From contig NZ_SMDD01000003.1 of NCBI RefSeq assembly GCF_004343255.1, positions 124,001 through 188,000 on the forward strand: a stretch of DNA of 64,000 nucleotides, in the 5' to 3' direction. Below, one piece after another: positions 44,406 to 54,837 of the stretch. Both the position numbers and the translations under genes were made by a program. The notes below the pieces were generated by a model that saw only the letters and a list, made by a program, of their open reading frames with translations, was not told the origin of the DNA and did no database searches. Position 1 is the first letter of the stretch. Each line of letters opens with the position of its first letter. Origin of the DNA: Laceyella sacchari. GTDB lineage: Bacteria; Bacillota; Bacilli; Thermoactinomycetales; Thermoactinomycetaceae.

Positions 44406-46100
44406 TTATCCTTTCACCTGACTCCAAGGAGTTTCTCTGCATTCTGGCATCTGAGTAATGTACGAATAAACTTTTACTGTGTCCCCTTTTTTCACATATG
44501 TGCCGGCCTTTGGCTCTTGTTTATATATCTTGGCATAACCGGCCCTTGCTCCCTCGGGATCAGGACACCGATAAAGCACGATTTTATAGTCCGAACTATA
44601 GGCTATATTTTTCATACCAGTTTCATATTTACCGAAAAAATTATCCAAAGGCTGGCCCTCGACACCTATTTTCACCTTGAACTGGGTGTTTTTATCAAAC
44701 TTCTCCCCAGGAGAGGGGGAAATTTCTAACACCTTATCCGCTTCGCCTTTTTCATACCGGAACTCCGGTTCTGGCAACCCTTTCTCCTTGACGAAATTTT
44801 CCACGTCTTGTTTTGTATTCAAGTTGTCAGGTACAATCCATTCCGATTGTTGTTGTACATTTGGCTCGTCACTGCCACCGCTAAACAAGCCCCAGATTTG
44901 ATTGAAACCCCAGACGCTGATGACGAGAATCACAAAGACGGTAAAGAGTCCGAATAAGAGCTTTTGCCACCACGGCAGTTTGGCCTGCACATTTTCCAAC
45001 CAGACGACGGTGCGTTGGAAAATCGTTTGGTCACCGCCGTTGGGCACGTTTTTCAACCGCTCCAAGTTGGCCAGCGTCTTGTCGCCCAGGCCAGGCTGCT
45101 TCTGCGTGCTGGAGCGGATCTCCGGCCGCTGGATCGGTGAGCGATATGACGGCTCCCGCTCCTCTCTCATCGTGGCCACAGGCGAGTCGTTGTCGTCATC
45201 GGTCAACGGAATCGTCTGGTACATCTGCTTCTGTGTAGGCTTGGGCGAAGCGCTCCAATTGGACTCCATCCGTGGCCCCATTTGCACCGCTTGTTGCAGG
45301 GTGTGCATCATATCGCGGGCAGAAGCGAAGCGGTTGTTCGGATCTTTGTCCAGCGCTTTCATGATGATGCCCGCCATGTTATCAGGAATCTGCTCGTTGA
45401 ACCGACGCGGATCATCCGGCTGTTCCTGCAAATGCTTCAAAGCGATGGAAATCGCAGAGTCCCCGTCAAACGGCAGGCGCCCCGTCAACATCTCATACAG
45501 CACGATCCCTAATGAATAAAGGTCTGACTTTTCGCCGATCACGCCGCCACGCGCTTGCTCCGGCGAAAAATAATGAACTGATCCCATCACCGAACCCGTC
45601 TGAGTGATCGTAGACGAACTCGCTGCACGAGCGATCCCAAAGTCGGTCACTTTGGCTCGACCATTGGAACCCAGCAAGATATTATGCGGTTTGATATCGC
45701 GGTGCACAATCTGGTTTTCGTGCGCGTGCGCCAAACCGTCACAGATCTGCATCGCGATGTTGGCAGCCTCTTGCACCGGCAGCGGCCCACGCTCCAAAAT
45801 GTATTGCTTCAATGTCGGCCCTTCAACCAATTCCATGACGATGTAGTGCGTATATCCATCTTTCCCCACATCATAAACATTGACTACATTGGGGTGAGAC
45901 AAACTCGCAGCAGCTTGCGCTTCCCGACTAAAGCGACGTATGAATTCTGAGTCGTTGCTAAGGGATTCGCTCAGCACTTTAATGGCCACATAACGATGGA
46001 GGAGCAAGTCTTTCGCTTTATATACAACCGCCATCCCTCCGCCGCCAACACGGCTCACTATCTCGTACCGTCCCCCCAGCTTCTTCCCTTCCATCTGCAT
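44406..46100 (-). CDS. prkC: PASTA Ser/Thr kinase PrkC
   Basis: 564 residues. Kinase (about 9-270): G-G-G-G-M-A-V-V-Y-K, V-A-I-K-V-L, H-R-D-I-K-P-H-N-I-L-L and D-F-G-I-A-R. Then a disordered linker, one membrane helix (L-L-F-G-L-F-T-V-F-V-I-L-V-I-S-V-W-G) near residue 385, and about two outside PASTA domains. PASTA kinases bind peptidoglycan fragments; in Bacillus, PrkC triggers spore germination by muropeptides. The short PASTA region (Bacillus has three) is notable. The start is among nearby ATGs after GAGGTG. Confidence 0.95.
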   Translation of the reverse strand: MQMEGKKLGGRYEIVSRVGGGGMAVVYKAKDLLLHRYVAIKVLSESLSNDSEFIRRFSREAQAAASLSHPNVVNVYDVGKDGYTHYIVMELVEGPTLKQYILERGPLPVQEAANIAMQICDGLAHAHENQIVHRDIKPHNILLGSNGRAKVTDFGIARAASSSTITQTGSVMGSVHYFSPEQARGGVIGEKSDLYSLGIVLYEMLTGRLPFDGDSAISIALKHLQEQPDDPRRFNEQIPDNMAGIIMKALDKDPNNRFASARDMMHTLQQAVQMGPRMESNWSASPKPTQKQMYQTIPLTDDDNDSPVATMREEREPSYRSPIQRPEIRSSTQKQPGLGDKTLANLERLKNVPNGGDQTIFQRTVVWLENVQAKLPWWQKLLFGLFTVFVILVISVWGFNQIWGLFSGGSDEPNVQQQSEWIVPDNLNTKQDVENFVKEKGLPEPEFRYEKGEADKVLEISPSPGEKFDKNTQFKVKIGVEGQPLDNFFGKYETGMKNIAYSSDYKIVLYRCPDPEGARAGYAKIYKQEPKAGTYVKKGDTVKVYSYITQMPECRETPWSQVKG

Positions 46101-46127
46101 GGTCACCTCGTTCCTCCTTGAACCCGA

Positions 46128-46874
46128 TTAAGATGTAGCCGACCTTCCTGTATGTTGTAGAAGAATTAAGGAAATGTTATCATTTCCACCAGCTTCCAAT
46201 GCCAGTTGGATCAACTTATCTGCTTTCTCATCTATACTCATGCTTGTGGATGACAACACGATGCCGATTTCCCGCTCGCTAACCATGGAGGTGAGCCCAT
46301 CAGAACACAAAAGCAGGAAATCTCCCTCCGACCACGGCGTGTTGACCAAATCCACTTCCACATCTTCACTGGTACCCACTGCGCGGACGATCATATTGCG
46401 CTGCGGATGATTGCGTGCTTCTTCCGCCGTGATCTGCCCGTGCTTGATCAAGAGGTTCACATAGGAATGATCTTCGGTCAACTGGTACAACCCATCATTG
46501 TGCAACACATACGCGCGGCTGTCGCCGACATGGGCCAAAACCACTTCATGCTCATCCACAATCGCCGCGATCGTGGTCGTACCCATCCCTTGCATATGAC
46601 TATTCTCGGTGGCGAGTGTATAGACTCGTTCGTTCGCTTTGCCCACCGCATGTAACAAGACTTCGCTTTTCTCATCGGTGGAGACGTTCAAATTCTCTAT
46701 CTTTAACACGTTTTGAATGGTGTCCACCGCTTCGCTGCTAGCGACATCACCGGCTTGATGACCGCCCATGCCATCCGCGACAATGGCGATCACCGTTCCG
46801 GAATCGGTGACAAAAAGACCTGTGCTGTCTTCGTTGAGATCGCGCACGCGGCCAATGTCAGTACGCCGTGCCAT
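46128..46874 (-). CDS. prpC: PP2C protein phosphatase PrpC
   Basis: 248 residues. Metal-dependent PP2C: R-D-L-N-E-D-S at the start, V-A-D-G-M-G-G-H-Q-A-G (about 34), H-V-G-D-S-R-A-Y (about 114), L-L-C-S-D-G-L-T (about 190), G-G-N-D-N-I-S-L. It reverses PrkC phosphorylation. ATG 46874 with GGAG six bases upstream. Coupled to prkC. Confidence 0.96.
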   Translation of the reverse strand: MARRTDIGRVRDLNEDSTGLFVTDSGTVIAIVADGMGGHQAGDVASSEAVDTIQNVLKIENLNVSTDEKSEVLLHAVGKANERVYTLATENSHMQGMGTTTIAAIVDEHEVVLAHVGDSRAYVLHNDGLYQLTEDHSYVNLLIKHGQITAEEARNHPQRNMIVRAVGTSEDVEVDLVNTPWSEGDFLLLCSDGLTSMVSEREIGIVLSSTSMSIDEKADKLIQLALEAGGNDNISLILLQHTGRSATS

Positions 46875-47017
46875 CAACATCTCCGGTTACCCCTTTCCCT
46901 TTATTTCGTTGTCCGCTTGCCATATCAATGCAAAGAGAACGCGTCACTGCATGGTTACCGGAACCGCCGGTAAACGCGGCATGCAACGCAAATGCCGGTT
47001 TCAGGAGAATATCTATC

Positions 47018-48064
47018 TCACGCATTTACATTACTATGCTTTGCTCTCAATTGTCCACACGCCGCATCGATATCATGGCCATGCTCTCTGCGGATGGTGG
47101 TGTTAACGCGATAGGAGTCGAGGATGCGTTTAAACTCAAACACTTGTTTTCTCGGCGTGCGGGTGTAATCCCGCTCCGGCACATAGTTGACGGGTATCAG
47201 ATTGACCAGGCAATTCATCCCCTTCAAGAGTTTGCCCAGCTCGTGCGCATGCTCAGGCTGGTCATTCTTGCCCCCGATCAAAGCGTATTCAAAAGTGAGT
47301 CTACGCCCCGTTTTCTCTAAATAGTACCAACAGGCGTCCAATAATTCAGCCAGCGGATACCGCCGGTTGATCGGCATCAATTTGGAACGTAGCTCGGTAT
47401 TGGGTGAATGGAGCGAGATCGCCAAGCCCACTTGCCAATCCTCATCCGCAAAGCGATAGATGTTGGGCACGACGCCACTGGTAGAAACGGTGATGTGCCG
47501 CTGTCCAATATGTAAACCGGCGGGATCATTGATGATGCGGATGAAATCCATGGTTGGTTCGTAATTTTCAAAAGGCTCGCCTGAACCCATCACCACGACG
47601 GATTTCACACGCTCATCCGTTTTATCCAAATACTTCTGGGCCTGCACCACCTGGGCCACGATTTCGCCTGCGCTCAGGTTCCGTTTTAACCCGCCCAGCG
47701 TGGAGGCGCAAAACGTGCAACCGACACGGCAACCAACTTGCGTGGTCACGCAGACGCTGATGCCGTATTGGTGGCGCATGATCACCGTTTCAATGGCATG
47801 TTTGTCATGCAAACCAAACAAAAACTTCACTGTCCCATCGGAAGAGACTTGGGTGGTCAATACGTCCAACGGTTGCAAGCGGAACGTCTCATTCAACCGC
47901 TCCCGCAAATCCTTGGGCAAATTGGTCATTTCATCAAACGCATCCACCCGTTTGACATAAAGCCAGTCCATCACTTGTTTCGCGCGGAAAGCTGGCTGCT
48001 GATTTTCTTTCATCCACTCTTTCCATCCAGGGAAAGTCAAATCATATGCAAAAGGTTTCATCAT
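47018..48064 (-). CDS. rlmN: Dual-specificity RNA methyltransferase RlmN
   Basis: Radical-SAM enzyme adding methyl to C2 of A2503 in 23S rRNA and A37 of tRNA. 348 residues. The cluster is in [11 protein letters not shown] (C-x3-C-x2-C, about 115). The M-G-S-G-E-P motif (about 160) and a C-terminal Cys near residue 340 (DAACGQL) match the mechanism. Confidence 0.96.
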   Translation of the reverse strand: MMKPFAYDLTFPGWKEWMKENQQPAFRAKQVMDWLYVKRVDAFDEMTNLPKDLRERLNETFRLQPLDVLTTQVSSDGTVKFLFGLHDKHAIETVIMRHQYGISVCVTTQVGCRVGCTFCASTLGGLKRNLSAGEIVAQVVQAQKYLDKTDERVKSVVVMGSGEPFENYEPTMDFIRIINDPAGLHIGQRHITVSTSGVVPNIYRFADEDWQVGLAISLHSPNTELRSKLMPINRRYPLAELLDACWYYLEKTGRRLTFEYALIGGKNDQPEHAHELGKLLKGMNCLVNLIPVNYVPERDYTRTPRKQVFEFKRILDSYRVNTTIRREHGHDIDAACGQLRAKHSNVNA

Positions 48065-48199
48065 TCATTCTCACCAGTTTCTTTAAACTACCAGACGCTT
48101 TGAACAGACTGTCCCATTCAAAACTTTCCTTATTATATCATAGTCCATCGGAATGAAAAGGGACAGGACGTGAAGATTTTTTCACTCCTCTCCCCATCA

Positions 48200-49321
48200 T
48201 CATTGGGCTTTCAAACCAATTCGTTTCACATTGACATCATACTTCATCTGGATCGGCATGTGGGGAAACGCAGTATCCCAATTAACTCTTTTCCATATTT
48301 GAGGGTAGTAAGAATGAACGTGGTTTCGGAGCTGGAACACATCCGTCTTCAATTCTCGCTGAGCTCGGGCGGTCACTTTTCGAGCGATCTGTTCATACTG
48401 GCTAGCGACGATCTTATTCACCTTCTCAAGCGCGCGTTCATCCTTGATCGTGAAGTTGCAACTGCTCTCCAACACCTCTCCCGCCAACTCGATGGCAATC
48501 ATCGCTTTCGGTTGATTGGTGATGGTGAATCGGCGCTTCACTTTGTATGGCCTGAAAACGATCTTTCCTCCGGAGCAACCGACAACGACTATCCTACCCG
48601 CCTTTTTTTCACGTACATTGAGCACAATGTTCATCTCATTAGGATCCAGCGTACCAACCATTTTGTCGCCATGGAAAACAGCCATTCCATTGTATTTGAA
48701 GCCATCCTTCGTCGCGTTGAAATAATAGAACAACGGCACTTGCTTACCTGGATGGCTCAAGTCGACAAAAGCTTTCCCCAGAGTCATGTCGTACACTCTC
48801 TCCAAGTCAGCCTGACTTTCAATGAAGTTGCGCACATAATAAGTAGGAATTTGCTCCAATTTGGGCTGAACCGTTAAGGCATCTTTGGCATTGCCGGACA
48901 CGACGATCGGGTACATGTGCCGTCGGATCTCCGGATCACGACGCAGCAAGTCCAGAATCGGGGCAATGCCTTGCTTGGCCATTTCCTCGCTAAAGATCAG
49001 CGTTTGCATATGCCCCAGAAACATGGGATAAATCGATTTGCGACTCAATTCCCCAAACGCCGCTTCCAGTGTCGGGCCGCTTCCCGAATAGACTTCAACG
49101 GCCCCTCCTCCGCCTCCTCCGCCTCCTCCCTCACCACCGCCACCAGCGATTTGACGTGGATTGGGAACTTGGATGCTAACCGTCAATTCTCCGTTCTCAT
49201 TACGGTCGATCGCCATGGAAACGACAATCGTGCGCTTCTCAATCTCTTGCGCATTCCAGCACCCGACCAGCGGGATGAACGCCAGCAAAGCGAGTATTCC
49301 TTTAACTAGCCGTCGTTTCAC
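48200..49321 (-). CDS. Germinant receptor lipoprotein, GerC type
   Basis: 373 residues. Lipobox ending at Cys21 (F-I-P-L-V-G-C-W). Ger(x)C features: R-T-I-V-V-S-M-A-I-D near the start, K-S-I-Y-P-M-F-L-G-H-M-Q-T-L-I-F-S (about 97) and a conserved middle region. A run of 13 Gly with one Glu (about residues 60-73) is encoded by near-pure GGN codons and interrupts a normally short loop. The C-terminus is family length. Its ATG overlaps gerB's stop region by 20 bases. Confidence 0.92.
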   Translation of the reverse strand: MKRRLVKGILALLAFIPLVGCWNAQEIEKRTIVVSMAIDRNENGELTVSIQVPNPRQIAGGGGEGGGGGGGGGAVEVYSGSGPTLEAAFGELSRKSIYPMFLGHMQTLIFSEEMAKQGIAPILDLLRRDPEIRRHMYPIVVSGNAKDALTVQPKLEQIPTYYVRNFIESQADLERVYDMTLGKAFVDLSHPGKQVPLFYYFNATKDGFKYNGMAVFHGDKMVGTLDPNEMNIVLNVREKKAGRIVVVGCSGGKIVFRPYKVKRRFTITNQPKAMIAIELAGEVLESSCNFTIKDERALEKVNKIVASQYEQIARKVTARAQRELKTDVFQLRNHVHSYYPQIWKRVNWDTAFPHMPIQMKYDVNVKRIGLKAQ

Positions 49322-50465
49322 TAGGGCTTTCTCCTTTCTTCTTGCGGATCAATGAGACTGGCAGAAGGATGGCAGGAATGGAAAGTGCCATCACTAGGGC
49401 AAATATGCCCAGTCGGGAAGCATAAATCCCCACCACTTTGATGTTTTGGGGAGTCAGTGCAATAAAGTAAACGATGGGCAAAATGCCAAACGAAACCCAA
49501 CGTCTCCACTTTTCATGCAGATGGAAAGCATCCATCAGCGCCTGCACCAAACTCATCAACAAGTTCGAGATGGAACAGAACACCGCGATTAGCCAGATCG
49601 CTAAGATCGCTGACTCCATCCGTTCAAAAAACAGCTCTTTCAAGTAGACAACCTTAATCGATTCCCAAACCGGATACAAAATGTTGTTAATCTCGTCTTT
49701 GCCAAACACACTCAGCGAAGTCAAACAGGCAAACCAATAAATAAATGTCACACTCAACAAGGCAGCGGAGTGGGATTTGTACGATTTTTGGGGTTTCGCG
49801 TAATAACCGCTGAATATCAACAGGATTTTATAACCGGCAAACGAATAAGTGGCACTGACCACACCTCGCAAAATCAACGGCCAATTGGCTTCGCCCATCG
49901 GAAACAGATTTGCCAACTCCCCACGCTGAATCAGCGCAATCACCAACAACAGGATGGGGATCAAGGTAAAGGGAAACATAAACTCGTTAAACTTGGCCAT
50001 ATTGGTGGGATGGCTGCCCCCGGCAATGGCGCTGGCGATCAGAAACACCAAGATCACCGCTTCGATAGGGGTTTGAACCAAGACCCCGGTCACCACCACT
50101 TCCCCAAAAACACGTGTACTGATGGACATCCCCAAGATCCAGAAAATCGCCAAGCCTGCCAAAATCGGAAAAGTGAGCACCTTTCCCACCCATTCACGCT
50201 TGTCATTTCCCAATATCCGAGGAGCATACGTCATGATGGTCATCCCTGGGTATCTTTGGGATAACCAGGTATTAAGCATGACGATCCCCCACACAGTCAA
50301 ACCGGATACCACGATGACCCATAACAGATCATTCCCCGTGAATTTCCCCACATCTCGCGGCAAGCTCAAGATCCCTACCCCATACATCGACTGGTACATC
50401 AGAACGAACGCTTGGTAAGGGGAAATCGTGTGACCAACATCAGGTTCGGAGCGAAGTTTGCTCAT
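49302..50465 (-). CDS. Germinant receptor permease, GerB type
   Basis: 387 residues, about ten membrane helices, APC-fold endospore germination permease (T-I-S-P-Y-Q-A-F-V-L-M-Y-Q-S-M-Y-G-V-G-I-L-S-L-P start). GerB binds the nutrient. ATG 50465 has AAGGGGGGGG and overlaps gerA's stop by four bases. Confidence 0.93.
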   Translation of the reverse strand: MSKLRSEPDVGHTISPYQAFVLMYQSMYGVGILSLPRDVGKFTGNDLLWVIVVSGLTVWGIVMLNTWLSQRYPGMTIMTYAPRILGNDKREWVGKVLTFPILAGLAIFWILGMSISTRVFGEVVVTGVLVQTPIEAVILVFLIASAIAGGSHPTNMAKFNEFMFPFTLIPILLLVIALIQRGELANLFPMGEANWPLILRGVVSATYSFAGYKILLIFSGYYAKPQKSYKSHSAALLSVTFIYWFACLTSLSVFGKDEINNILYPVWESIKVVYLKELFFERMESAILAIWLIAVFCSISNLLMSLVQALMDAFHLHEKWRRWVSFGILPIVYFIALTPQNIKVVGIYASRLGIFALVMALSIPAILLPVSLIRKKKGESPSETTAS

Positions 50466-52048
50466 TCGGCCCCCCCCTTTCCTTGGCGGCTCGGATCTTG
50501 CGAGCGGTAAACAGCCGGCCGCCGGTTCATCCATCTCCATGGAACCCGCACCAACGAATCGCGCAAATCCCGCAAGTTAAGCGGCGAGAACGGCGCCATG
50601 TACGGAATGCCCAACGAACGCAACTGCACCAGATGCAATACCATGATCATCAGTCCCATCATCACTCCGAACAAACCAAACATCGCTGCCAAAATGATAA
50701 AGCCGAACCGAAGCAACCGCACAGCAATAGCGGCGTTGTAGCTGGGGTTGGCATACGAACTGATCGTGGTCAGACCAACGACAATCACAATGGCCGGAGA
50801 GACAAGACCGGCTGTGACCGCCGCATTACCAATCACCAACGCACCTACAATCCCAATCGTGGGGCCGATCGGGCCAGGCAAGCGGATACTTGCTTCGCGC
50901 AGTATTTCCACACTAATCTCCATTAGCAACGCTTCCAAAGTGGCCGTGAAGGGCACCGTCGCCCTACCTGCGGCCATAGCAATCGCCAAATTGGCCGGAA
51001 GCATCTCCGGGTGGAAGGAGACAAACGCAATGTACAGCGCAGGCAGCAACAATGCGATAATCATGCTCATCAAGCGGATGAACCGCAAAAAAGTAGAGTG
51101 GTACCATTTCTCATAATAATCTTCCGGACTGAAATAAAATTGGGTGAACACAGCCGGCGCAATCAATGCGTGCGGCGTCCCTTCAACCAAAATGGCCACT
51201 TTCCCCTCAAGCAGATGGGCAACGACGGTATCGGGGCGCTCCGTGTTTTGCACCAGTGGAAACATCGTCCATATTTGATCCTGAATCATCTCTTCGATGT
51301 ACCCGCTTTCCAGCACCCCGTCAATCTCGATTTCTTTCAGGCGGTCTGTCACTTTTTTGACGATTTTGGGATCGCTCAAGCCCTCGATATAAAGCAAGCC
51401 CACAGTGGTTTTGGTGCGTTTGCCGATGGTGTGGTACTTCACCCTGAAGTTGGGATCACGCAAGCGGTGGCGAATCATCGCCAAACTGAAACACATCGTC
51501 TCACTGAGGCCTTCACGCGGTCCGCGTACTACGGCTTCCGCCCTCGGCTCACTCACGCCTCGCGTAGCCCATCCCTTGGTTCCGACAATCAGCGCTTTTT
51601 TCAACCCGTCAATGAACAAAACGGTGTCCGCGCTCAAGATGGCGTCCACCGCCGTCTTCAGATCATCTGCTTCCTTGGTCTCCCCCACTTCCACGATGTT
51701 TTTCGTAATCATCGTCCATAATTCGTCTGCCGACTGACGAGTCTTTTCACTGTTGATGAGTGGGCGCAACAAAAAGTTGTGAACCACTTCCTTGTTGACC
51801 AACTCATCAATGAACAGAACAGCGCACCCCACCTCTCCCTCCATGGTGAACGAGCGGGTGACCAAATCGGAACAATCCCCTAACACCTTATTGATGAAGT
51901 CGGCATTTTCTTTGGCGGTCGGTTTGATCGGCTCATCCCCCAACGCCGCATTCAATTGCTTTTCATAATGTTCATCAAGCTTCTTTTGTTTTCGCTGCTC
52001 TTTCCTTCGCCAAATGCGAAAAGATGGATTACTCATATACATCACCAT
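50462..52048 (-). CDS. Germinant receptor protein, GerA type
   Basis: 528 residues. A large N-terminal soluble domain with V-T-R-S-F-T-M-E and V-G-L-L-Y-I-E-G-L-S-D-P (about 220), then four or five membrane helices about 325-480 (F-R-T-F-R-F-I-R-L-M-S-M-like region; P-G-P-I-G-P-T-I-G-I-V-G-A-L-V-I-G). With GerB and GerC it forms an inner-membrane ion channel opened by germinants. The start is uncertain: several ATGs follow a weak AGAAG. Confidence 0.93.
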   Translation of the reverse strand: MVMYMSNPSFRIWRRKEQRKQKKLDEHYEKQLNAALGDEPIKPTAKENADFINKVLGDCSDLVTRSFTMEGEVGCAVLFIDELVNKEVVHNFLLRPLINSEKTRQSADELWTMITKNIVEVGETKEADDLKTAVDAILSADTVLFIDGLKKALIVGTKGWATRGVSEPRAEAVVRGPREGLSETMCFSLAMIRHRLRDPNFRVKYHTIGKRTKTTVGLLYIEGLSDPKIVKKVTDRLKEIEIDGVLESGYIEEMIQDQIWTMFPLVQNTERPDTVVAHLLEGKVAILVEGTPHALIAPAVFTQFYFSPEDYYEKWYHSTFLRFIRLMSMIIALLLPALYIAFVSFHPEMLPANLAIAMAAGRATVPFTATLEALLMEISVEILREASIRLPGPIGPTIGIVGALVIGNAAVTAGLVSPAIVIVVGLTTISSYANPSYNAAIAVRLLRFGFIILAAMFGLFGVMMGLMIMVLHLVQLRSLGIPYMAPFSPLNLRDLRDSLVRVPWRWMNRRPAVYRSQDPSRQGKGGAE

Positions 52049-52091
52049 TGTTAACTTCTCACCAAAAGCCGCGCGGTATGCATCAAGGCAC

Positions 52092-52122
52092 GCGAAAAAG
52101 GGAGAACCAATCAGGTTCCCCC
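52092..52122 (-). terminator. Terminator upstream of gerA
   Basis: GGGAGAACC / GGTTCCCCC, nine-base stem, tail TTTTTCGCG on the minus strand. It ends the small membrane gene and isolates the ger operon, which therefore needs its own (probably forespore) promoter. Confidence 0.82.
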
Positions 52123-52147
52123 TATGGAAGATGCCACTGGTGCTGCT

Positions 52148-52396
52148 TCAGCTCTGCTTTAGCCAGGCCCGTTTAAACAGATACAAAGAAGCGAGAAACA
52201 ACACTCCGCTCAAAATGAGGAAAGAAATGATATACTTCACGATTTCGGCTTCCGGCACATCGACGGCTAACACCCAACCCGCCAGGCTGACCTTTTCTAT
52301 CCCTACATGCACCGGGCTCGTCCACAGTTTAAAGGCCTCATAGCCGACGAGCGCCCCACCGAGAAACAACAGGATACCAAAAATCCCGTACAGCAT
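52148..52396 (-). CDS. Small two-helix membrane protein, 82 aa
   Basis: ATG 52396 lies after AAGGGG. Two hydrophobic stretches (about 3-20 and 50-72) are separated by a short polar loop (W-T-S-P-V-H-V-G-I-E-K-V-S), and a basic tail follows. I do not recognise a family. It lies between the ger operon and pirin and has its own terminator. Confidence 0.65.
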   Translation of the reverse strand: MLYGIFGILLFLGGALVGYEAFKLWTSPVHVGIEKVSLAGWVLAVDVPEAEIVKYIISFLILSGVLFLASLYLFKRAWLKQS

Positions 52397-52589
52397 ATGC
52401 CAATCCCCTTCCTCCAACGATCGTTGCTCTTTTATCATAAAACAAATTTCGACAAAAATGTGACAATCTGTGCAGAAATTTCGTCAAACTGGAGCAATAA
52501 TCTGGAGGTAGACAGAAAAAACAGGAGACGTAGGCTAGTCGTCGCCACCGGACTAACCCGCTGTTTCGCTTCCATTTGGAATGGGATTG

Positions 52590-53288
52590 TTACGCCAAAT
52601 CCATCCACATCAGATGGACATCACTCAGCCCTGCCACTTCAAGTTGCTCGATTCCGACCGCCCGGATGCTGTCGCCAGCCTCCAACCGCTCCCCATTTAC
52701 CAAACAAGCACCCTCGATGACAAACAAAAAGAACCGCCGTCCCGGTGCTTGCTCACAGGTCAGCGTTTTGCCCGCTTCCAATGTGGCTATGCTCACGCTC
52801 ACATCTTGGTGGATATGTAGCGCTTCCTCCGTCTTGTGTCCAGTCACCACTGGGATCCACATATTTTTCTGCTGCCTGACCGGAAATGCTTTTTGATCAT
52901 AAGTGGGGGTGAGTCCCTGTTGCTCGGGATAAAACCAGATCTGCAACAAATGAACCGGTTGGGTGGACGAGGGATTTGTTTCAGAATGATAAATGCCGGT
53001 TCCCGCCGTCATGCACTGTACTTCGCCCGCCCGAATCACCTCTTTGTGGCCCATGCTGTCCTGATGTAGTAACTCTCCTGAAATCACATACGTGACGATC
53101 TCCATGTTGTTGTGCGGATGAAAATCAAAGCCGGTCCCTGGCGCCACGATATCGTCATTCAACACGCGCAACGACCCAAATTCCATATTGTCCGGATCAT
53201 AATATGGGCCGAACGAAAAACTGTATTTTGTCTGCAACCAACCATAATCAGCTTGGTATCTTTCTTCTGAACGAATAATATTAAACAC
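52590..53288 (-). CDS. Pirin-family bicupin
   Basis: 232 residues. GTG 53288 (AAAGGGGG, about seven bases away) gives VFNIIRSEERYQADYGW, the usual pirin start. The N-terminal cupin has the metal ligands H-P-H-N-N-M-E ... (about 55-62) and H-S-E-T; the second cupin lacks them. Some pirins are quercetinases; B. subtilis YhhW is the nearest model. A different frame runs further upstream but is not needed. Confidence 0.88.
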   Translation of the reverse strand: MFNIIRSEERYQADYGWLQTKYSFSFGPYYDPDNMEFGSLRVLNDDIVAPGTGFDFHPHNNMEIVTYVISGELLHQDSMGHKEVIRAGEVQCMTAGTGIYHSETNPSSTQPVHLLQIWFYPEQQGLTPTYDQKAFPVRQQKNMWIPVVTGHKTEEALHIHQDVSVSIATLEAGKTLTCEQAPGRRFFLFVIEGACLVNGERLEAGDSIRAVGIEQLEVAGLSDVHLMWMDLA

Positions 53289-53400
53289 GGTTATGCCCCC
53301 TTTAACCTCCATTTTAGTATGTTGATGACAATCGATTATTACACCTGCCGCATTGGCCGCTAATCCATCTTGTTCATGCAAGCTAAAGGCTTGATTCATG

Positions 53401-53438
53401 AAAAAAAGGCTCTTACCGCGCTGGATATGGCGGTAAGA
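53401..53438 (-). terminator. Terminator after rsmB
   Basis: TCTTACCGC / GCGGTAAGA with tail GCCTTTTTTTC on the minus strand, about 30 bases past the rsmB stop. Ends the priA-def-fmt-rsmB unit, leaving pirin separately transcribed. Confidence 0.88.
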
Positions 53439-53469
53439 GACCAAACAATAACGAGACATACTAACGGTT

Positions 53470-54837
53470 TCACTTGATTTTGCGCATGCGTGCAATAAAG
53501 AAGCCATCGCTCCCGAAATGGTGCGGCAACAATTGAATCCATCCGTCACCGATGACAGCTCGCTCCCTCACTGCGGGTGCCAAGTTCTGGATAAACGTCG
53601 AATCCAGCTTAAACTCCGGATGGCGCTTCACAAACGACTCCACTTGCTCCCTGTTTTCACGTGGCTCCCAGGTACAAGTGCTGTAAACCAACACACCCCC
53701 GGGCTTTAGCAGAGAAGCCACTTCCTCCAGTAGCTCCCGTTGCAACTTAACCAATGGTTCAATCGCTTGCGCCTCTTTACTCCATTTGATATCTGGTTTG
53801 CGGCGGATCACCCCTAGGCCGGAACAAGGAGCGTCCAGCAAAATGGCGTCAAAAGAAGCGGTCGCAAACGAAGCACTCGCCTCACGTGCATCGGTTTGCT
53901 GTTCGGCGATAATCCCAATCCCCAACCTGTCGGCGTTGCTTCGGATCAGCTCCAATTTATGCGCGTGTATATCGCAAGCAACAATCGTCCCCTGATTCTG
54001 CATCAATTCAGCCAAGTGTGTCGTTTTCCCACCCGGAGCGGCGCAGGCGTCCAACACCCGCATCCCCGGTTGAGGGTGCAAGATCCGGCTGACCAGCATG
54101 GAACTCTCATCTTGGATGGTACACAGCCCTTCCCGGAATAACGGACTAAAGGCCGGATTTCCGCCCCGCTGAATCACCACGCCCTCCGGTGCCAAAGGCG
54201 ATGCCACAGCTTCTCCCAGACCCGATTGGTTCCACTGTTCGAGGAATACTTCCCGTTTCAGCTTAAGCTGATTCACCCGGACACTTACTTTAGGTGGCGT
54301 CAGATTAGACAGGAGAGCCTGTTCCGTTTCGGCGGCGCCGTACACTTCTTCCATCCGCTTAACCATCCACTCTGGATGTGAAAGGCGGAGCGCTTTTTCT
54401 TTGAGGGTGGCAGGGCGATCAGGCAAGCGAAACTCATCCTGCCGGCGCAGATACGAGCGCAACACGCCATTCACCAAGCTGGATATACCCCGGTGCCCTC
54501 GCCGTTTAGCGATTTGCACTGCCTCATGCACCGCAGCCCGCTCTGGGATCTTGTCCAAATAGCGCAATTGGTACAAACTCATTCTTACCAACTGGCGCAC
54601 CCAAGGTTGCAGGGAACGAAGCCCATTTTTCACCAAGAGGTTCCCAATCCAATCCAAGGTGTTTAAACGTGCCACGGTGCCATAGATCAATTCTGTCGCC
54701 AACCTTTTGTCGCGATCATCCAGTCCGCTGTGGTAAAGAGCCTGGTTAAGCGCCAAATTGCTGTATGCCTGATGCTGTTCCACCTGGAGCAGCACATCAA
54801 GCGCGACATCTCGGGCTGATACCGTCTTTTTCATCAT
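53470..54837 (-). CDS. rsmB: 16S rRNA (cytosine967-C5)-methyltransferase RsmB
   Basis: 455 residues. A NusB-like N-terminal domain (1-about 150) joins a methyltransferase: [14 protein letters not shown] (about 262), [11 protein letters not shown] (about 325) and S-T-C-T-W (about 375). The PCS and STC cysteines are the catalytic pair. ATG overlaps the fmt stop by four bases. Confidence 0.96.
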   Translation of the reverse strand: MMKKTVSARDVALDVLLQVEQHQAYSNLALNQALYHSGLDDRDKRLATELIYGTVARLNTLDWIGNLLVKNGLRSLQPWVRQLVRMSLYQLRYLDKIPERAAVHEAVQIAKRRGHRGISSLVNGVLRSYLRRQDEFRLPDRPATLKEKALRLSHPEWMVKRMEEVYGAAETEQALLSNLTPPKVSVRVNQLKLKREVFLEQWNQSGLGEAVASPLAPEGVVIQRGGNPAFSPLFREGLCTIQDESSMLVSRILHPQPGMRVLDACAAPGGKTTHLAELMQNQGTIVACDIHAHKLELIRSNADRLGIGIIAEQQTDAREASASFATASFDAILLDAPCSGLGVIRRKPDIKWSKEAQAIEPLVKLQRELLEEVASLLKPGGVLVYSTCTWEPRENREQVESFVKRHPEFKLDSTFIQNLAPAVRERAVIGDGWIQLLPHHFGSDGFFIARMRKIK

